Assembly: GCF_003265705.1 (NCBI RefSeq)
Contig: NW_020312848.1
Coordinates: 58,199,478-58,263,477 of the forward strand
Length of the DNA: 64,000 bases
Reading direction: 5' to 3'
Source of the DNA: Callorhinus ursinus
Lineage: Eukaryota > Chordata > Mammalia > Carnivora > Otariidae
Shown here: piece by piece, positions 11,016-22,454 of the stretch
Layout of the letters: every line of letters starts with the position of its first letter
Numbering within the stretch: the first letter of the stretch is position 1
Position numbers and translations under genes: made by a program
Notes under the pieces: generated by a model
What the model saw: the letters and a program-made list of their open reading frames with translations, nothing else
What the model was told of the DNA's origin: nothing
Databases searched by the model: none

Positions 11016-11680
11016 TTCTGGCCCCTTAACCAACTTCTGAGTTCTGTGGACTTTGTTTCAAAACGTGTAAGGTTGCTTACTACACAAGAATGTCAGTCTA
11101 TGAATGTTTGTTTAGCAGGGGTAGATTAACAAAGGGGGAAGAAAGATATGCAAGTGAAAAATAGGAAATTTACCATAACACCTTTAAGAAGTCAGGGGAT
11201 CTCTTATGAAGAGTACTGAGGGGCCTACATTCTCAAGGTTCAGCAGGGATACATGTTCTTAAACCCAGCAGTATAAACCTTCCTCTCTACTGGTGGGTTC
11301 AATGAAAGGCTTTGGTTACTCCAATACTTGTGTGCAACAAATAGACAAAGATAGACTGTCTCCTCACTTACTGATTTAGCTACTATCCTTGATAATCGGG
11401 AGACATAAGGTCTTCACAGTGGGTTCCCTTATAGAGTCAAAATGGTTTCCAAGTCACTGAGTTTGTTTCCAGTTCCACCCCCACTTTCTCCAAGTCTTAC
11501 AAACAACAGCATCCTGTGTTGCAAACTTTTCTCAGGGATTTGAGAACTGAGTTCTACATGGTCTCTTCTTCACGTTCTCACAGTCAGTCATGATGATGCT
11601 GATACTGAGTTTCTTAGCAGAAACTGAGAAGTCAGAAGATCAACAACATGCAAATAAACCAAAATCCTGTGCCATCAAAA
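11016..11680. other. Unassigned stretch, no gene seen
   Basis: Mixed-composition sequence with no open frame of note and no repeat I can name. Nothing further seen. Confidence 0.5.
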
Positions 11681-11682
11681 TC

Positions 11683-12030
11683 CATTTATTCATTGACTCA
11701 TTAACTCAAAAATATATGTGTTTACTTTGAGCAGGGAAGATTTTTGCATTTTAGGGAAAGGGCAAGAAAGAACTTAGCAAATGCATTTGTTCTCTCGGAG
11801 CTTACTTTTTACTAGGAGAGAGAGATGGACCATAAAAAAAAAAAAAAGAATTAAAATGTACAATAATTTGACTAATGGCAAGTGTGATGGAGAAAAACCA
11901 AGCGTAGGAAAAGATTAAAGAGTACAAGGATGGAGATCGGGTGTGGTCAAGGAAATTTTCACTGGGAAGTGACAATTGGGAAAACACTTGAAGGAAGATA
12001 GGAAAAGCATGTGGACCCTGAGAATGAACA
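11683..12030 (-). mobile_element. L2 3' end, minus strand
   Basis: Begins with the complement of the L2 terminal repeat ('tttattcattgactcattaa') and goes through 'tctcggagcttacttttta', 'agtgtgatggagaaaaacca' and 'tcactgggaagtgac'. This is the reverse complement of the L2 3' UTR order. An A15 run at 11835-11849 is a later expansion. Confidence 0.75.
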
Positions 12031-12164
12031 ATCTTCTAATGAAAACCTGGGTCAAAGAAGAAGGTAAACTTGAAATTAGAAAATTTCTGGAAATTAAAGA
12101 AAGAATAACATCTTTTGTATAATCTAAAGAATATAAGTAAATCTAAGTTTAAAATGTTTCTTAT

Positions 12165-12344
12165 TTTTTTAATATTTTATTTATTTGAGAAAGAGAGAGC
12201 ACGAGCAGGGGGAGGGGCAGAGAGAGAAGGAGAAGCAGACTGCCCATTGAACACAGAGCTTGACCTGGTGCCTCGAACCCAGAACCCTGAGATCAGGACC
12301 TGAGCTGAATCAGCCACTTAACCAACTGAGCCCCCAAACACCCC
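12165..12344 (-). mobile_element. CAN-SINE, minus, perfect 15-bp target duplication
   Basis: Tail on the left ('ttttttaatattttatttat'), tRNA-like head on the right. The duplication 'taaaatgtttcttat' is at 12150-12164 and 12345-12359. It faces the plus-strand SINE that starts 28 bp to the right. Confidence 0.95.
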
Positions 12345-12372
12345 TAAAATGTTTCTTATAAAAACAAGATGC

Positions 12373-12596
12373 TGGTGCACCTGGGTGGCTCAGTCAGTTA
12401 AGCATCTGACTCTGGATTTCAGCTCAGGTCATGATCTCAGAGTTGTGGGATCCAGCCCCACATAGGGATCTGTGCTCAGGACGGAATCTGCTTGAGATTC
12501 TCTTTTTCTCCCTCTCCTCAACTTCCCGCCCCCGCTAGCGCACATTCCCTCTCTCTCTCTGTCTGTCTAAAATCAATCAATCAATCAATTAATTAC
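12373..12596 (+). mobile_element. CAN-SINE, older subfamily, (ATCA)n tail
   Basis: Head 'gcacctgggtggctcagtca', body 'tctgtgctcaggacgg' and 'gaatctgcttgagattctct', which is the older body variant also seen at 44648. The tail has become (aatc)n, 'aatcaatcaatcaatcaatt'. It forms a head-to-head inverted pair with the SINE at 12165-12344. Confidence 0.93.
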
Positions 12597-12599
12597 TAA

Positions 12600-15205
12600 A
12601 AGACTGAGAAAGAAAAAACATATGTAATCACAAGAGAACAAAGACTAAAGAACTATATAGTAATTTAGAGAAACTTAGAGAAAATGAATCATGCTCAAGA
12701 AATGACTGAGTGGATGGAAAAAGATGTAGAACACACAGACATATAATAATAACCATATCACCCACCAGTAAGTATTTTTTAAATACCCATTTGTAAACAA
12801 AGTGCCAGGTTCATATAATTTAGGGGGTGTTTTAGTTAATTTTCACTGAACAAAAATATTCAATGCTACAGAAATATTTAAAGCCCACTAAAAATGATGT
12901 CAGTCCATCATTAGGGTAACATTACAGCCTGACAAATATAGTACACAAAATGCATAGGGAAATTTTAGTTGTAAGCTTAAATACAAAAAGTATGAGTAAA
13001 ATAATGGCAAATTGAAGTCAGTAATGTTTAGATAAAATAATTCATCATGATCAACTAATGTTTATTTCAAAAATGCACAATTAAAAAAAATAAGCATACT
13101 TAAGGCCTAAAAAAAGTATTTTATGCATTTGGGTGAATATTGCAAATAAAAATTTAAGTGAAATTGGACTATAAGAAAGAATGACCTAAGTGTCTGGATA
13201 CAGAGTAAACCTTCCCAGGTCACACAAGTTTCTCTGTGCCTCCAGCTATCATGTCGGCTATTCTGGGGATACCAAGATCTCTCCAAGGGATTTCTGATAG
13301 ATTTCAGCAGTATTAATTAAATATACAAGATTGATGGGAAGAAGAAAAATCTCTGGATATCATGAAACAGATGATAATGCCATGCCTAAAAGCAAGAGTG
13401 TCATTTATTCAAAAAATACTTTCAAAATATTGTTTTAATATAGCTACTCCTACCTTTAGAGCTAAATCAAAAAATAAGAACACACCTAAAATATTTAGAA
13501 AATTAAAAATGCAACTTTTCCGTCGGTTTTCTGCATTTTTCAAACAAGAATTTTTAAGATAAATCTGGATTTCACATTGTTTATAAAGATAATTACTTCT
13601 TCAGTTATAAATGAAATTCCATTAACTTAAAAGAAATTATCCCTAAAAATGTAAAAGAAAACTTAAAAACAAAAACAAAAACAAAAAAAACACAATTTAA
13701 CCACATCAATTATATTTCATTTTGACATATCAAAATGTACCCAGAAACACAGCTTATTATCATAGTGCTCACAGTATTGTGATATTTCCACTTTATCTAC
13801 ACTAAGCCACTTTTATTTTTCTATATGTTCTTCATAGTCATTATATTTAATGCATGCATAATGGTTCACATTGTGATGGATGATGATTTAACACTTTCAT
13901 GTTAGATAATTGCATCATTTTAATTTAAAAATTTTATTTAGTATGTATCATTAACATCTTTATGATAATTTACTTTTTATTTCCATTGAATTATTTATTT
14001 AAAATAGGGAAAAGGATAAAAATAATTTATTGAATTATGACTATTATAAAAATAAGCTAATTATAATATCAATAAGAATGAACATCTTGTGATTTTTTCT
14101 ATATAATGACATTAGTTTTACAAAATTGTAGAAAAAAGGTTATGTTATACAGGTTATAAATCCTACTTGTGTGGAATATGTATTCTATTTTCACTGCAAG
14201 ATTTCTTAAATTAGATAACTTTAAAAACTGTGTACTTTAGATAGCATAAAATGATATGTCAAGTTTGTGTTAATTTTCATATTTTATTATTGTTAAATGA
14301 GCATCAATGCTCTTGACTTTCATATCCTTTGGGACTGAGAATTATTTTTTAAGTTGTTTATTATTATAGGTAGACAAATTGCATTTTCCTAAATAATTGG
14401 ATTCATCCAAAGTCAGTTGCATTTTCCTAGACAAATGAATTATTAAACCAAAGATTTGAATCGGTAAAAATTGTCTGCCAAACAATCAGTATTATTTTAA
14501 AACGCATTTTATTTTGTTCATTGGACACTTTGAATTTTTACTTCTTAGTTGTAGAGCATGAAAATGTTTATCTTATTAAAAGATGCATGTCTCTTTGGAA
14601 TTAGATTCTTTAGAGAATGACATTTTAATTAGTATAACATATGAGCCCTTACAAGGCTGATTTTCACCAGATCAAGTTAAATTAAATAACAGAGACAGGT
14701 ACCGTATGGTAAGGTACCTAGGAGAAATTACAGTACACTGCTACTCTTATTGTAATGATTTTTTATGCTCATTCCTATAAGAAAAGAAGATGAAATAAGG
14801 AATCATTATGAACAAAGAAAAAACCATGGTAGAAGACAGTATTAGATTTAACTAAACCTATCCTCTTGTGCTTTTCTAATTTAAGCATTTGTGAAGGACT
14901 AATATGACTAGAATATGGTAAAATCATATAGAATATAAAAAACCTCTTGGTCTTATACCTCCAGTGTTTCCAACTCATTAGTGCCAGAATTATTTTATAA
15001 GGTAGAAATCTGCTTTAAAAATGCAGAAGGCCTTTGTCTGATTTTAAGTAACCTTACCTATTTCAATTGGTATGAATTTCTTCCTCGGCTGTTCTTATAC
15101 CAGACTGTGGACTCAGAACACTCGAAACCTCCCTTCATTTCTGAAAAGGTCATGCCTCGGGGCTTTGCATTTTGCAGATTCTTCTTAAGATGTCCTTTCC
15201 CATCT
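12600..15205. other. Very AT-rich unique DNA, no gene seen
   Basis: About 2.6 kb without SINEs or recognisable L1. Many short T and A runs, including an (A)5C run at 13664-13692. No open frame with family resemblance. I see nothing to annotate. Confidence 0.5.
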
Positions 15206-15208
15206 GCG

Positions 15209-15310
15209 TTGTTTCCTATTGCTCTTCTAACAAACTACCACAGATTTAGTGGCTTAAAACAACACAAATTATTGTCATAAAATTCCAGAGAAGACTAAAA
15301 TGGTTTGGCA
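15209..15310 (-). mobile_element. MLT1-type LTR fragment (MaLR), minus
   Basis: The text 'tgtttcctattgctcttcta' followed by 'caaactaccacag' and 'agtggcttaaaacaacacaa' is the reverse complement of the MLT1-group LTR 3' end. Only about 100 bp remain; it fades before the NUDT5 pseudogene. Confidence 0.7.
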
Positions 15311-15414
15311 GGGCTGTGAAAGGCTTCCAAGACTATTGCCTCGGGCTCGTCCTTTCTTTTTTCATTCTCTTTCCCAAAGAGAATGCCCCAAACCTTGGTC
15401 ATGAAATTCTTGCC

Positions 15415-16323
15415 TGAGGACGGTGAAGACTGACTGGAAAATGGAAAATGAAAAACCAAGAACCAACTAATTCTGAAAATACCAAACAGGCTATTATTTC
15501 AGAGGAGTTAATTTCAGAAGGAAAATGGGTCAAGCTCGAAAAATCAATGTACATGGATCTTACTGGTAAAACTAGAACTTGGGCAACTGTGAAAAGTACA
15601 GCCACGAGAGGGCAGTTGGTTGATGGTATGGCAGTTGTCTCACACTGCAAAGAACTGTTTATGATGAATGTGTTATTCTGGGAAAACAGTTCTGCCTGCC
15701 ACTGGGAGGCTAATGCCTCGAATTCCCCACAGGTCTCGTAGATGTTAATGAAAACCCAGAAGCAGCTGCTTTTCTGGAACTTGAGAAAGAACTTCAAGCC
15801 ACTTCTGGCTATGAAGTGATGTTGACTATTCTCCAGCTGAATGTATGGATCCAGGTACACACACTTTGTGACAGTGACTTAATGGAGATGATGCTGAAAA
15901 TGTAAGACGTAAGCCAAAGCCGCGGATGGAGACTTTGTGGAAGTGATGTCTCTACCAAAAAAAAAAAAAAAAAAAAAGATCTGCTAAAGAGACTCGATGC
16001 TCTGGTAGCTGAAGAACACCTGACAATGGATGCCAGCGTCTATTACTATGCTCTGCTGCTGACATATGCAAACACAAAGCCATGTAAAGTGTCCTTCCTA
16101 AAATTTTAAGGCCAAAAGACAGTGGTCATGTTTTTCTAAAGGAGATCGCCAGACCTCCTTCACTAAGACTTTGTATTCAGCTTAGTTTAATGTAGATTTT
16201 TAATTAACTTTTTCATAAAATTAAAGCAACAGAGAATGAAAAAAATCCATAAGTGGAGTGTCTGAAACAATGACTGAACATAAATATTAGAAGCTGGGAA
16301 GAAGCCAAAAAAAAAAAAAAAAG
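15415..16323 (+). pseudogene. NUDT5: Processed pseudogene of NUDT5 (ADP-sugar pyrophosphatase)
   Basis: The parent is a Nudix hydrolase that splits ADP-ribose and related ADP-sugars. Translation from the ATG at 15448 begins [14 protein letters not shown] and continues [17 protein letters not shown] and TGKTRTW, which is the NUDT5 N-terminus. After about residue 65 the reading frame shifts: 'PEAAAF' and 'ELEKE' of the Nudix-box region appear in another frame, where the conserved Arg of the box is Leu. Further down, '[19 protein letters not shown]' and a terminal VSFLKF-stop (ends 16109) are recognisable. Exons are joined without introns; a 3' UTR follows and ends in A16 (16308-16323), so it is a retrocopy. 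The 22-A run at 15957-15978 replaced a short A-run in the CDS. Possible flanking repeat 'tcatgaaatt' (15399-15408, 16336-16345) is not directly next to the A-tail. Not functional. Confidence 0.93.
15957..15978. repeat. A22 tract within the NUDT5 pseudogene
   Basis: 22 consecutive A where the parent gene has a short A-run in a Pro-Lys-Asn codon context. A slippage expansion is the simple reading. Confidence 0.9.
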
Positions 16324-18685
16324 ATGAGATCATGTTCATGAAATTATTTGTCAAATCTGGTTCAGCGCTAAGCTAGCATTGAAAACAGACGTTGTGGGAA
16401 AGATGTTCGATGCTAGTAGAAAATGAGGTGTACTGTCTGAAGAGAAAGGGAAGTTAATGGGAATAAGAGACACCTATGTCATTCTAGGATTTTTGCTTAA
16501 AATAAAGTTGATGAAGAATGGGAACAGGGCCCTATGATCAGCTTGAGTATGGGAAAGGTACCCAGAAACCCAGTTTTAAGGGAGAGAGGTATTTTGCAGC
16601 TTGAGGGAATGGAAGAAGTCACTAGCATCTTCTGAAGGTATATAAGAGTAAACACGTATTCCAAACCTCTTACACATGGATGCTGGCAATGGGCAACAGA
16701 AGACATTTACCTATAATAGGAAGCCTTGAAGACAAGTTAGACCTTTGAGACCCTAATCCATAGAAAGCTACTTATGAATGACATTTGGAACTGCCTCTTA
16801 GATTTAACACTTTTTTCTATTCATTTGTTTATCTAACACAATATACCACGTTACCAGGCTTAGATGATTATTTGCCATCAGACTTCATTTTTGAACAATT
16901 AAATCTCACCTTCTTGGTATATTTGAACTTCACTGTAGTTGACGATTCCTAAAATTGACTGTAAAACAGGGCTATACCTCTACCGTTATTTAATTTCTAG
17001 TGTCGGATTCAGGCTCCTGCAGGGAGATTGAAACCAGTCAGGATTTCTTAGCAATCTGAAAATAGTTCAAAAAAGATCTTTTTTAAGATTCTTCCTTGTG
17101 TCAGAATTGGTGCTTTACCCCATGCAGTTCCAACACCTGTTTGCACCTAAGACTACTTACCTGTGGTCATCTTCTCTGCCCCAACACTTATAATTCCAGC
17201 AGGCTTCTTACTTTTTCCAAGGAAGAAGCAGAGGTAGCCTAGGGATGATTTCACGTTCTGTGGACAATGGGCCAAACAAATAATTGACCAACTGAGAAAC
17301 AATAAAACTTTTTAGAATCAAACACTTTACCTGTTTGCAGGGTAAATAGGGTTCTCTTAAAATTTAATTGAAACAGATATTTCTGTTCTGGACAAGCAGA
17401 TCAGAAGCAAAATAAGGCATTTCTAAATATCAGTCTCCAGTCATACGCAAATTATCACTCACAAAATTGTGTTCTAATTCACCTTTAAGTCTATGGCCTA
17501 TTAATAGAGACTTCTGAATAATAGAATGATTTTACTTAGGTAAGCAGATTATATAAAAATTAATACTATTTGAACTATACTTGAAGTAACTTGCTCCTTT
17601 TGACATGGTTTGAATATAGCAGGAAAAGGCTACAGAATCAGACATAATCAACATTAGTTTTGCATATGAACCAAGAAATTACTACTTAATAAATTAAGCA
17701 CACTTCAGTTACAAAGTTCAAAACATTACATCATATTTGTAAGTATGTGGCTGTCCTTTACCATGACATTTGCTTTGTAGCATTTCATTGAGTCTATGAG
17801 TCACCACTACTGTATTGCCACTGAGAGCAAAGACCTTATGCTTTTTAAAATATGTATTATTCCCTTTGCTTTAAAACTGTATTTACTATTTTTGAAAAAA
17901 AACATATTTTGGTGGTTAGACATAGATTACAAATTAAAAAATACATTATATTTTATACATATTAAAATGGAATTATAAGTAAAGTTAATTGGTTATAGTA
18001 TGCTTAAAATTTTTCACATTCTAAGAAAAACTCATCAGAATCATTTTTCAATTCTTAATCATTAATATCTATTTTTTCCACATAACACTATTTTCTCAAG
18101 AAGGTTGCTGATTTCAAAAAGCTTGCTTGCTTTCTTTCCTTCCTTCCTTCCTTCTTTCTTTCTTTTTCTTTCTCCCTCTCTCCCACTCCCTCACTTTTTC
18201 TTAGTATTACATCCCTAAAAAGACATGTTAGAACATGAGTTGGAAATCAAAATCAAGGTAGAGGAGGGAGAAAAACAAATGAACAAACAAACAAAGGGAC
18301 TGAATAGCTGAATGGAAAATGCTGAAAAAAATTAGTGATCTAGAAGATTGAGCCAGAGATCTCTTCCTGAAACAAGTGCAACATTACAAATATAAATAAC
18401 ATATTTGAGAAAAGTTAAGAAAATGGTGGTAATGTAAAAAAAAAATCTCATCACTCATCAAATAGGAGTCACAAAAGGAGATAAAAGAGAAAGGAGGTAG
18501 ATTTAAGAAATAATAGAAAAACATTTGCTAATTTTGAAGAGAGACAAGTTATCAGGTTGAGGCCCAATGAGTATCAGAGAGAATGTGTAGCTACCTACAT
18601 TAAGGTACATCTTTATAAAATGTTAGTACCAAAATTCAAATTCTAAGAATGAAAAAAATAAACATCTATAGGAAGTTAGAATTAA
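16324..18685. other. Unique AT-rich DNA, no gene seen
   Basis: About 2.3 kb with no SINE. A pyrimidine tract at 18125-18200 is the only simple structure. A TATAA-like 'ggtatataagag' at 16636 has no gene downstream that I can see. Confidence 0.5.
18125..18200. repeat. Polypyrimidine tract (CTTT/CCTT/CTCC)n
   Basis: Runs 'ttccttccttccttccttct' then 'ctttctccctctctcccact', almost pure C/T on plus. Confidence 0.93.
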
Positions 18686-18699
18686 AAATAGATCAGTCT

Positions 18700-19436
18700 A
18701 AACTGTAAAACTTCTAGAAGAAAACATAGGCAGTCATTTCTTTGACATCAGCCATAGAAACATTTTTCTAGATATGTCTCCTCAAGCAGGGGGAAATAAG
18801 GGGAGAAGGAGACTGTTGGGACTACACCAAATAAAAAGCTTTTGCACAGTGAGAGAAACCTCAACAAAATGACAAGGGAACCTGCTGAATCGGAGAAGGT
18901 ATTTCCAAAGGATATATCCAATAAGGGGTTAATATCTAAAATATATAAAGAACTTATACAACTCAACACCAAACACAAATAATCTGATTAAAAATGAACA
19001 AACGGTCTGAATATTTTTCAAAGAAGACATACAAATGGCCAATAAACACATGAAATTATGCTCGACATCACTCATTATCAGGAAATTGCAAACCAAAACC
19101 ACAATGATATATCACCCCACACCTGTCAGAATGGTTAAAATCAAAAACACAAAAAATAACACGTGTTGGCAAGGATGTATAGAAAAAGGAACCCTTGTGC
19201 ACTGTTGGTGGGAATGCAAATTGGTGCAGCCACTGTGTAAAACTGTATGAAGTCTCCTCTAAAATTAAAAATAAAATTATCATATGATCCAGTAATTCCA
19301 CTACTGGGTATTTATCCAAAGAAAGTGAAAATACTAATTCAAAAAGATATATGTACCCCTATGTTTACTTCAGCATTATTTACAATAGCCAAGATATGGA
19401 AGCAGCTCAAGTGTCCATCAGGAATGAATGGATAGG

Positions 19437-19479
<43 letters not shown>

Positions 19480-19902
19480 GAAATATTTTTCAGTCATGAA
19501 AAAGAATGCGATCTTGCCATTTGCAACAACATGGATAGACCTAGAGGGTATAATGATGAATGAAAAGATAAGTGAAATAAGTCAGACAGAGAAAGACAGA
19601 TACCATATGATTTCACTTATATGTGGGATTTAAGAAACAAAATAAGCAAACATAAAGAAAAAAAAGACAAAAGAAAAACAACAACAGAATTTAAGTACAG
19701 AGAAAAAACTGTTGGTTGCCTGAGGGGAGGAGGATAAGAGATGGGTGAAATAGATAAATGGAATTAAGAATACATTTATCATGATTAGTACGGATAATGT
19801 ATTGAATTGTTGAATCATTATATCGTATACCTGACGATATACTAGATGATATACTCATATAACACTGTATGTTAATTATACCTCAATAATTTTTTTAAAT
19901 AC
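18700..19902 (+). mobile_element. L1 3' part: end of ORF2 and 3' UTR
   Basis: From 'ctgtaaaacttctagaagaa' through 'aggatatatccaataagggg', 'aaatggccaataaacacatg' and 'catatgatccagtaattcca' to 'ctgtatgttaattatacctc'. The ORF2 frame is broken. The L1 position that often holds a TA/TG run has here become a pure (GT)n (19438-19476). The 3' part parallels that at 5268-5862. Confidence 0.9.
19438..19476. repeat. (GT)n microsatellite inside L1
   Basis: About 19 GT units, 'gtgtgtgtgtgtgtgtgtgt', flanked by L1 text on both sides. Confidence 0.97.
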
Positions 19903-19941
19903 TAATATATCAAGAACTATATAAAAATATATCATGATCAT

Positions 19942-20130
19942 GGGCGCCTGGGTGGCTCAGTTGGTTAAGTAACTGCCTTGTCTCCGGTCATGATCCTGGA
20001 GTCCTGGGATCGAGTCCCGCATTGGGCTCCCTGCTTAGTGGGGAATCTGCTTCTCCCTTTGACCCTCCCCCCTCTCATGCTCTCTCTCTCTCTCATTCTC
20101 TCTCTCAAATAAATAAAATCTTTTAAAAAG
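19942..20130 (+). mobile_element. CAN-SINE
   Basis: Head 'gggcgcctgggtggctcag', body 'gggctccctgcttagtgggg', tail 'aaataaataaaatctttt'. Duplication 'tatatcatgatca' (19928-19940) against 'tatatcatgacca' (20155-20167). An (AT)n run grew between the tail and the right duplication. It inserted just behind the L1 3' end. Confidence 0.94.
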
Positions 20131-20678
20131 TGTATATATATATATATTTATATATATATCATGACCAAATAGGATTTATTAAAGAGATGTAAAACCCTTA
20201 GCAAACGAAGAACAGAAGAAAACTTCCTTATTCTCAAAATAAGAAAACTTCCTTATTCTAAAATTAAAATTTCTATAGCAAATCACAGTTAATGATTAAA
20301 TAGTATAAATATATTTATACATTATTTTAAGTGATCAGTTTATTGCTTATGACAGCAAGGCAACACCTACAAAATTTTCTTTTGGAAAATATAAGTTGAT
20401 TTCATAATTCTATACTAAATAATTCAGTGAGCTAAGAAAATAGAAATATTTTAGATGCTCAAAGACTAAGAAAGTTTTTAAACTATGTATATTCCTAAAA
20501 GAATATACTAAGGTACTTCAATGCAACAGAATGAATTTAAGAAAATTAAAATGGAAAATTAAAAAAAATAGTAAACAGAGGAGAAGAAATCAAAACTTAC
20601 AATTCATTCCAAGTAATTGCTAGTAATTCTTTTTTAAAAATTAGGAACAAAATATCCTTCACATTTGCAGTAATTTCA

Positions 20679-20885
20679 GGGCACCTGGGTGGCTCAGTCA
20701 TTTTAGCCACTGCCTTCAGCTCAGACGATGATCTCAGGGTCCTGGGATCGATAGAGGCCCCAAGTCAGGTTCAGTGATGGGGTGTCAGGGGGAGTCTGCT
20801 TCTCCCTCTCCTTCTGCCCCTCCCTCCTGCTCCTGCTCTCTCTCACACTCTATCTCAAATAAATAAATAAGATCTTTAAAAAAAT
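20679..20885 (+). mobile_element. CAN-SINE with perfect 15-bp duplication, altered body
   Basis: Flanked by 'tttgcagtaatttca' at 20664-20678 and 20886-20900. The body after 'tcctgggatcga' is scrambled relative to other copies ('tagaggccccaagtcaggtt', 'cagtgatggggtgtcagggg') before the usual TC-rich part resumes. Confidence 0.93.
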
Positions 20886-21036
20886 TTTGCAGTAATTTCA
20901 TGGATGTGGTCATATGACAAGTTTTTCCTTTGATTTTTTTAACATGGTGAAAGATACTGGTAGATATCCTTATTTCTTAATTCTTTCATCTTAATTTCTT
21001 ATTTGGTAAACTAATGTTTTAAAGCAATGGATTTTC

Positions 21037-21428
21037 TTTTTTTTATTTAATTCTTTTTTCAAATTTTTATTAACTTCTAGTTAGTTAGCATATAGTGTAA
21101 TACTGGTTTCAGGAGTAGAATTTAGTGATTCACCGCTTACATATAACACCCAGTGCTCATCACAACATGTGCCCTGCTTAATCCCCAGCATCCATTTAGC
21201 CCATTCCCCACCCTCCTCCCATCTATGGACCCTCAGTTTGTTCTCTATATTTAAGATTCTTTTATGGTTCCTTCCCTTCCCCCCCCTTCCCCTATGTTCA
21301 TTTGTATTGTTTCTTAAATTCCACATATAAGTGAAATCATATGGTATTTGTCTTTCTCTGACTGATTTATTTCACTTAGCAAAATGCACTCTAGCTCCAT
21401 CCACATCCTTGCAAATGGCAAGATTACA
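21037..21428 (-). mobile_element. 5'-truncated carnivore L1, 17-bp target duplication
   Basis: Plus-strand text shows 'tagcatatagtgtaatactg', 'cacccagtgctcatcacaac' and 'cacatataagtgaaatcata', the complement of a carnivore L1 3' UTR. The A-tail appears as T-rich DNA at 21037. The perfect duplication 'taaagcaatggattttc' is at 21020-21036 and 21429-21445. Only about 390 bp of L1 were inserted. Confidence 0.95.
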
Positions 21429-21445
21429 TAAAGCAATGGATTTTC

Positions 21446-22450
21446 CATTAAATGATGTAGTGTGATTTCATAGGTCCTGCTATGTAGTTGTTTTATCATC
21501 ATTGTTTCCTGTGTATTTTCATGTCAATTTTTAGTTCTTCTTCAAGGATTATTTAAGAGGGTAGTTTTGTTTTTATAGGATTTTAACTTATTTTTGTTTA
21601 TATTCAGTCAAATATTGTCATTTCATTTATAATTTTATTGATCCCACATCTTCTCCATTGTTTTCTTTCATGGAGAATCTAGACTTTCCTTTTCCTTTGT
21701 GTCCCATTCTAGTAATTTAGAAGGTTTATAGTATTTCAAGTTATTTAAGTTAGTTATAGTTATAGTATTCAAATTATAGTATTCAAGTTAAAATTTGCAA
21801 TAGTTATACTGCTTACTGTAATTGCATTTAGCCTTAGATCTAACATGGTTCCTCATTTACTAAGTTGTTGGATTGTCATCCCTATCATCCATCTTTGAAT
21901 CAAGGAGAGGAAGAATTTGTTTTAGCACCTACCATTAACATTCATGAATCCTTATCTCTCATGTGACCCTGGAAGTCCTGGCAGAGTCATGATGTAACCA
22001 AACCATACTATTCCTCAGGTGATATCATCAGGTTTGTTTAAGCCAGAATGACTCGAGATTGATTTTTCCTTAAATTAAAATAAATGTATTTTCTGAAAGA
22101 AAATGCTGATGTTTTATTTAATTTGAATTTTTAAGACTTCTTTAGTATAAGCCCAAGAAATTATACTACTACTGATAAACACTTTATATTTTACTACTCA
22201 GGAGTACTGAAAATCCATAAAACCTGTGATGAATAATGTCATTTTTTTATGCAAACAGTTTTATCTTTTAACATGAGAAAGGACCAATGGAACAGAGGGG
22301 AAAAAGTTATTCTTACCATAGTGTTTTAAAAACAACGTGGCAACAGGAACCCGGTGCAAGCAAAGCAGTGGGATAGTTTGCCAATGGCCAGATCATTCTT
22401 AGAACCTGGACTGTGGCCATGGAAAGCTGTATCTTTCATTTGCTTCTTCG
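21446..22450. other. Unassigned AT-rich stretch, no gene seen
   Basis: No reading frame of note. A short stuttering 'agttatagttatagtattca' repeat lies near 21755-21790. Might include very old L1 on minus, not supported well enough to list. Confidence 0.4.
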
Positions 22451-22454
22451 CAAT

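Noticed and set aside
12165..12596. Functional tRNA genes within the SINE heads
   Set aside because: The heads are tRNA-derived but decayed and part of SINEs; no cloverleaf with intact boxes was found.
15399..15860. 153-codon open frame on the minus strand
   Set aside because: It is antisense to the NUDT5 pseudogene and arises from its codon structure.
16630..16650. TATA-like 'ggtatataagag'
   Set aside because: No gene or GC-rich promoter context follows; AT-rich DNA gives many such matches.
19351..19633. Frames encoding Cys-Val repeats
   Set aside because: They are translations of the (GT)n microsatellite inside L1. The same applies to the frames at 26619 and 51281.
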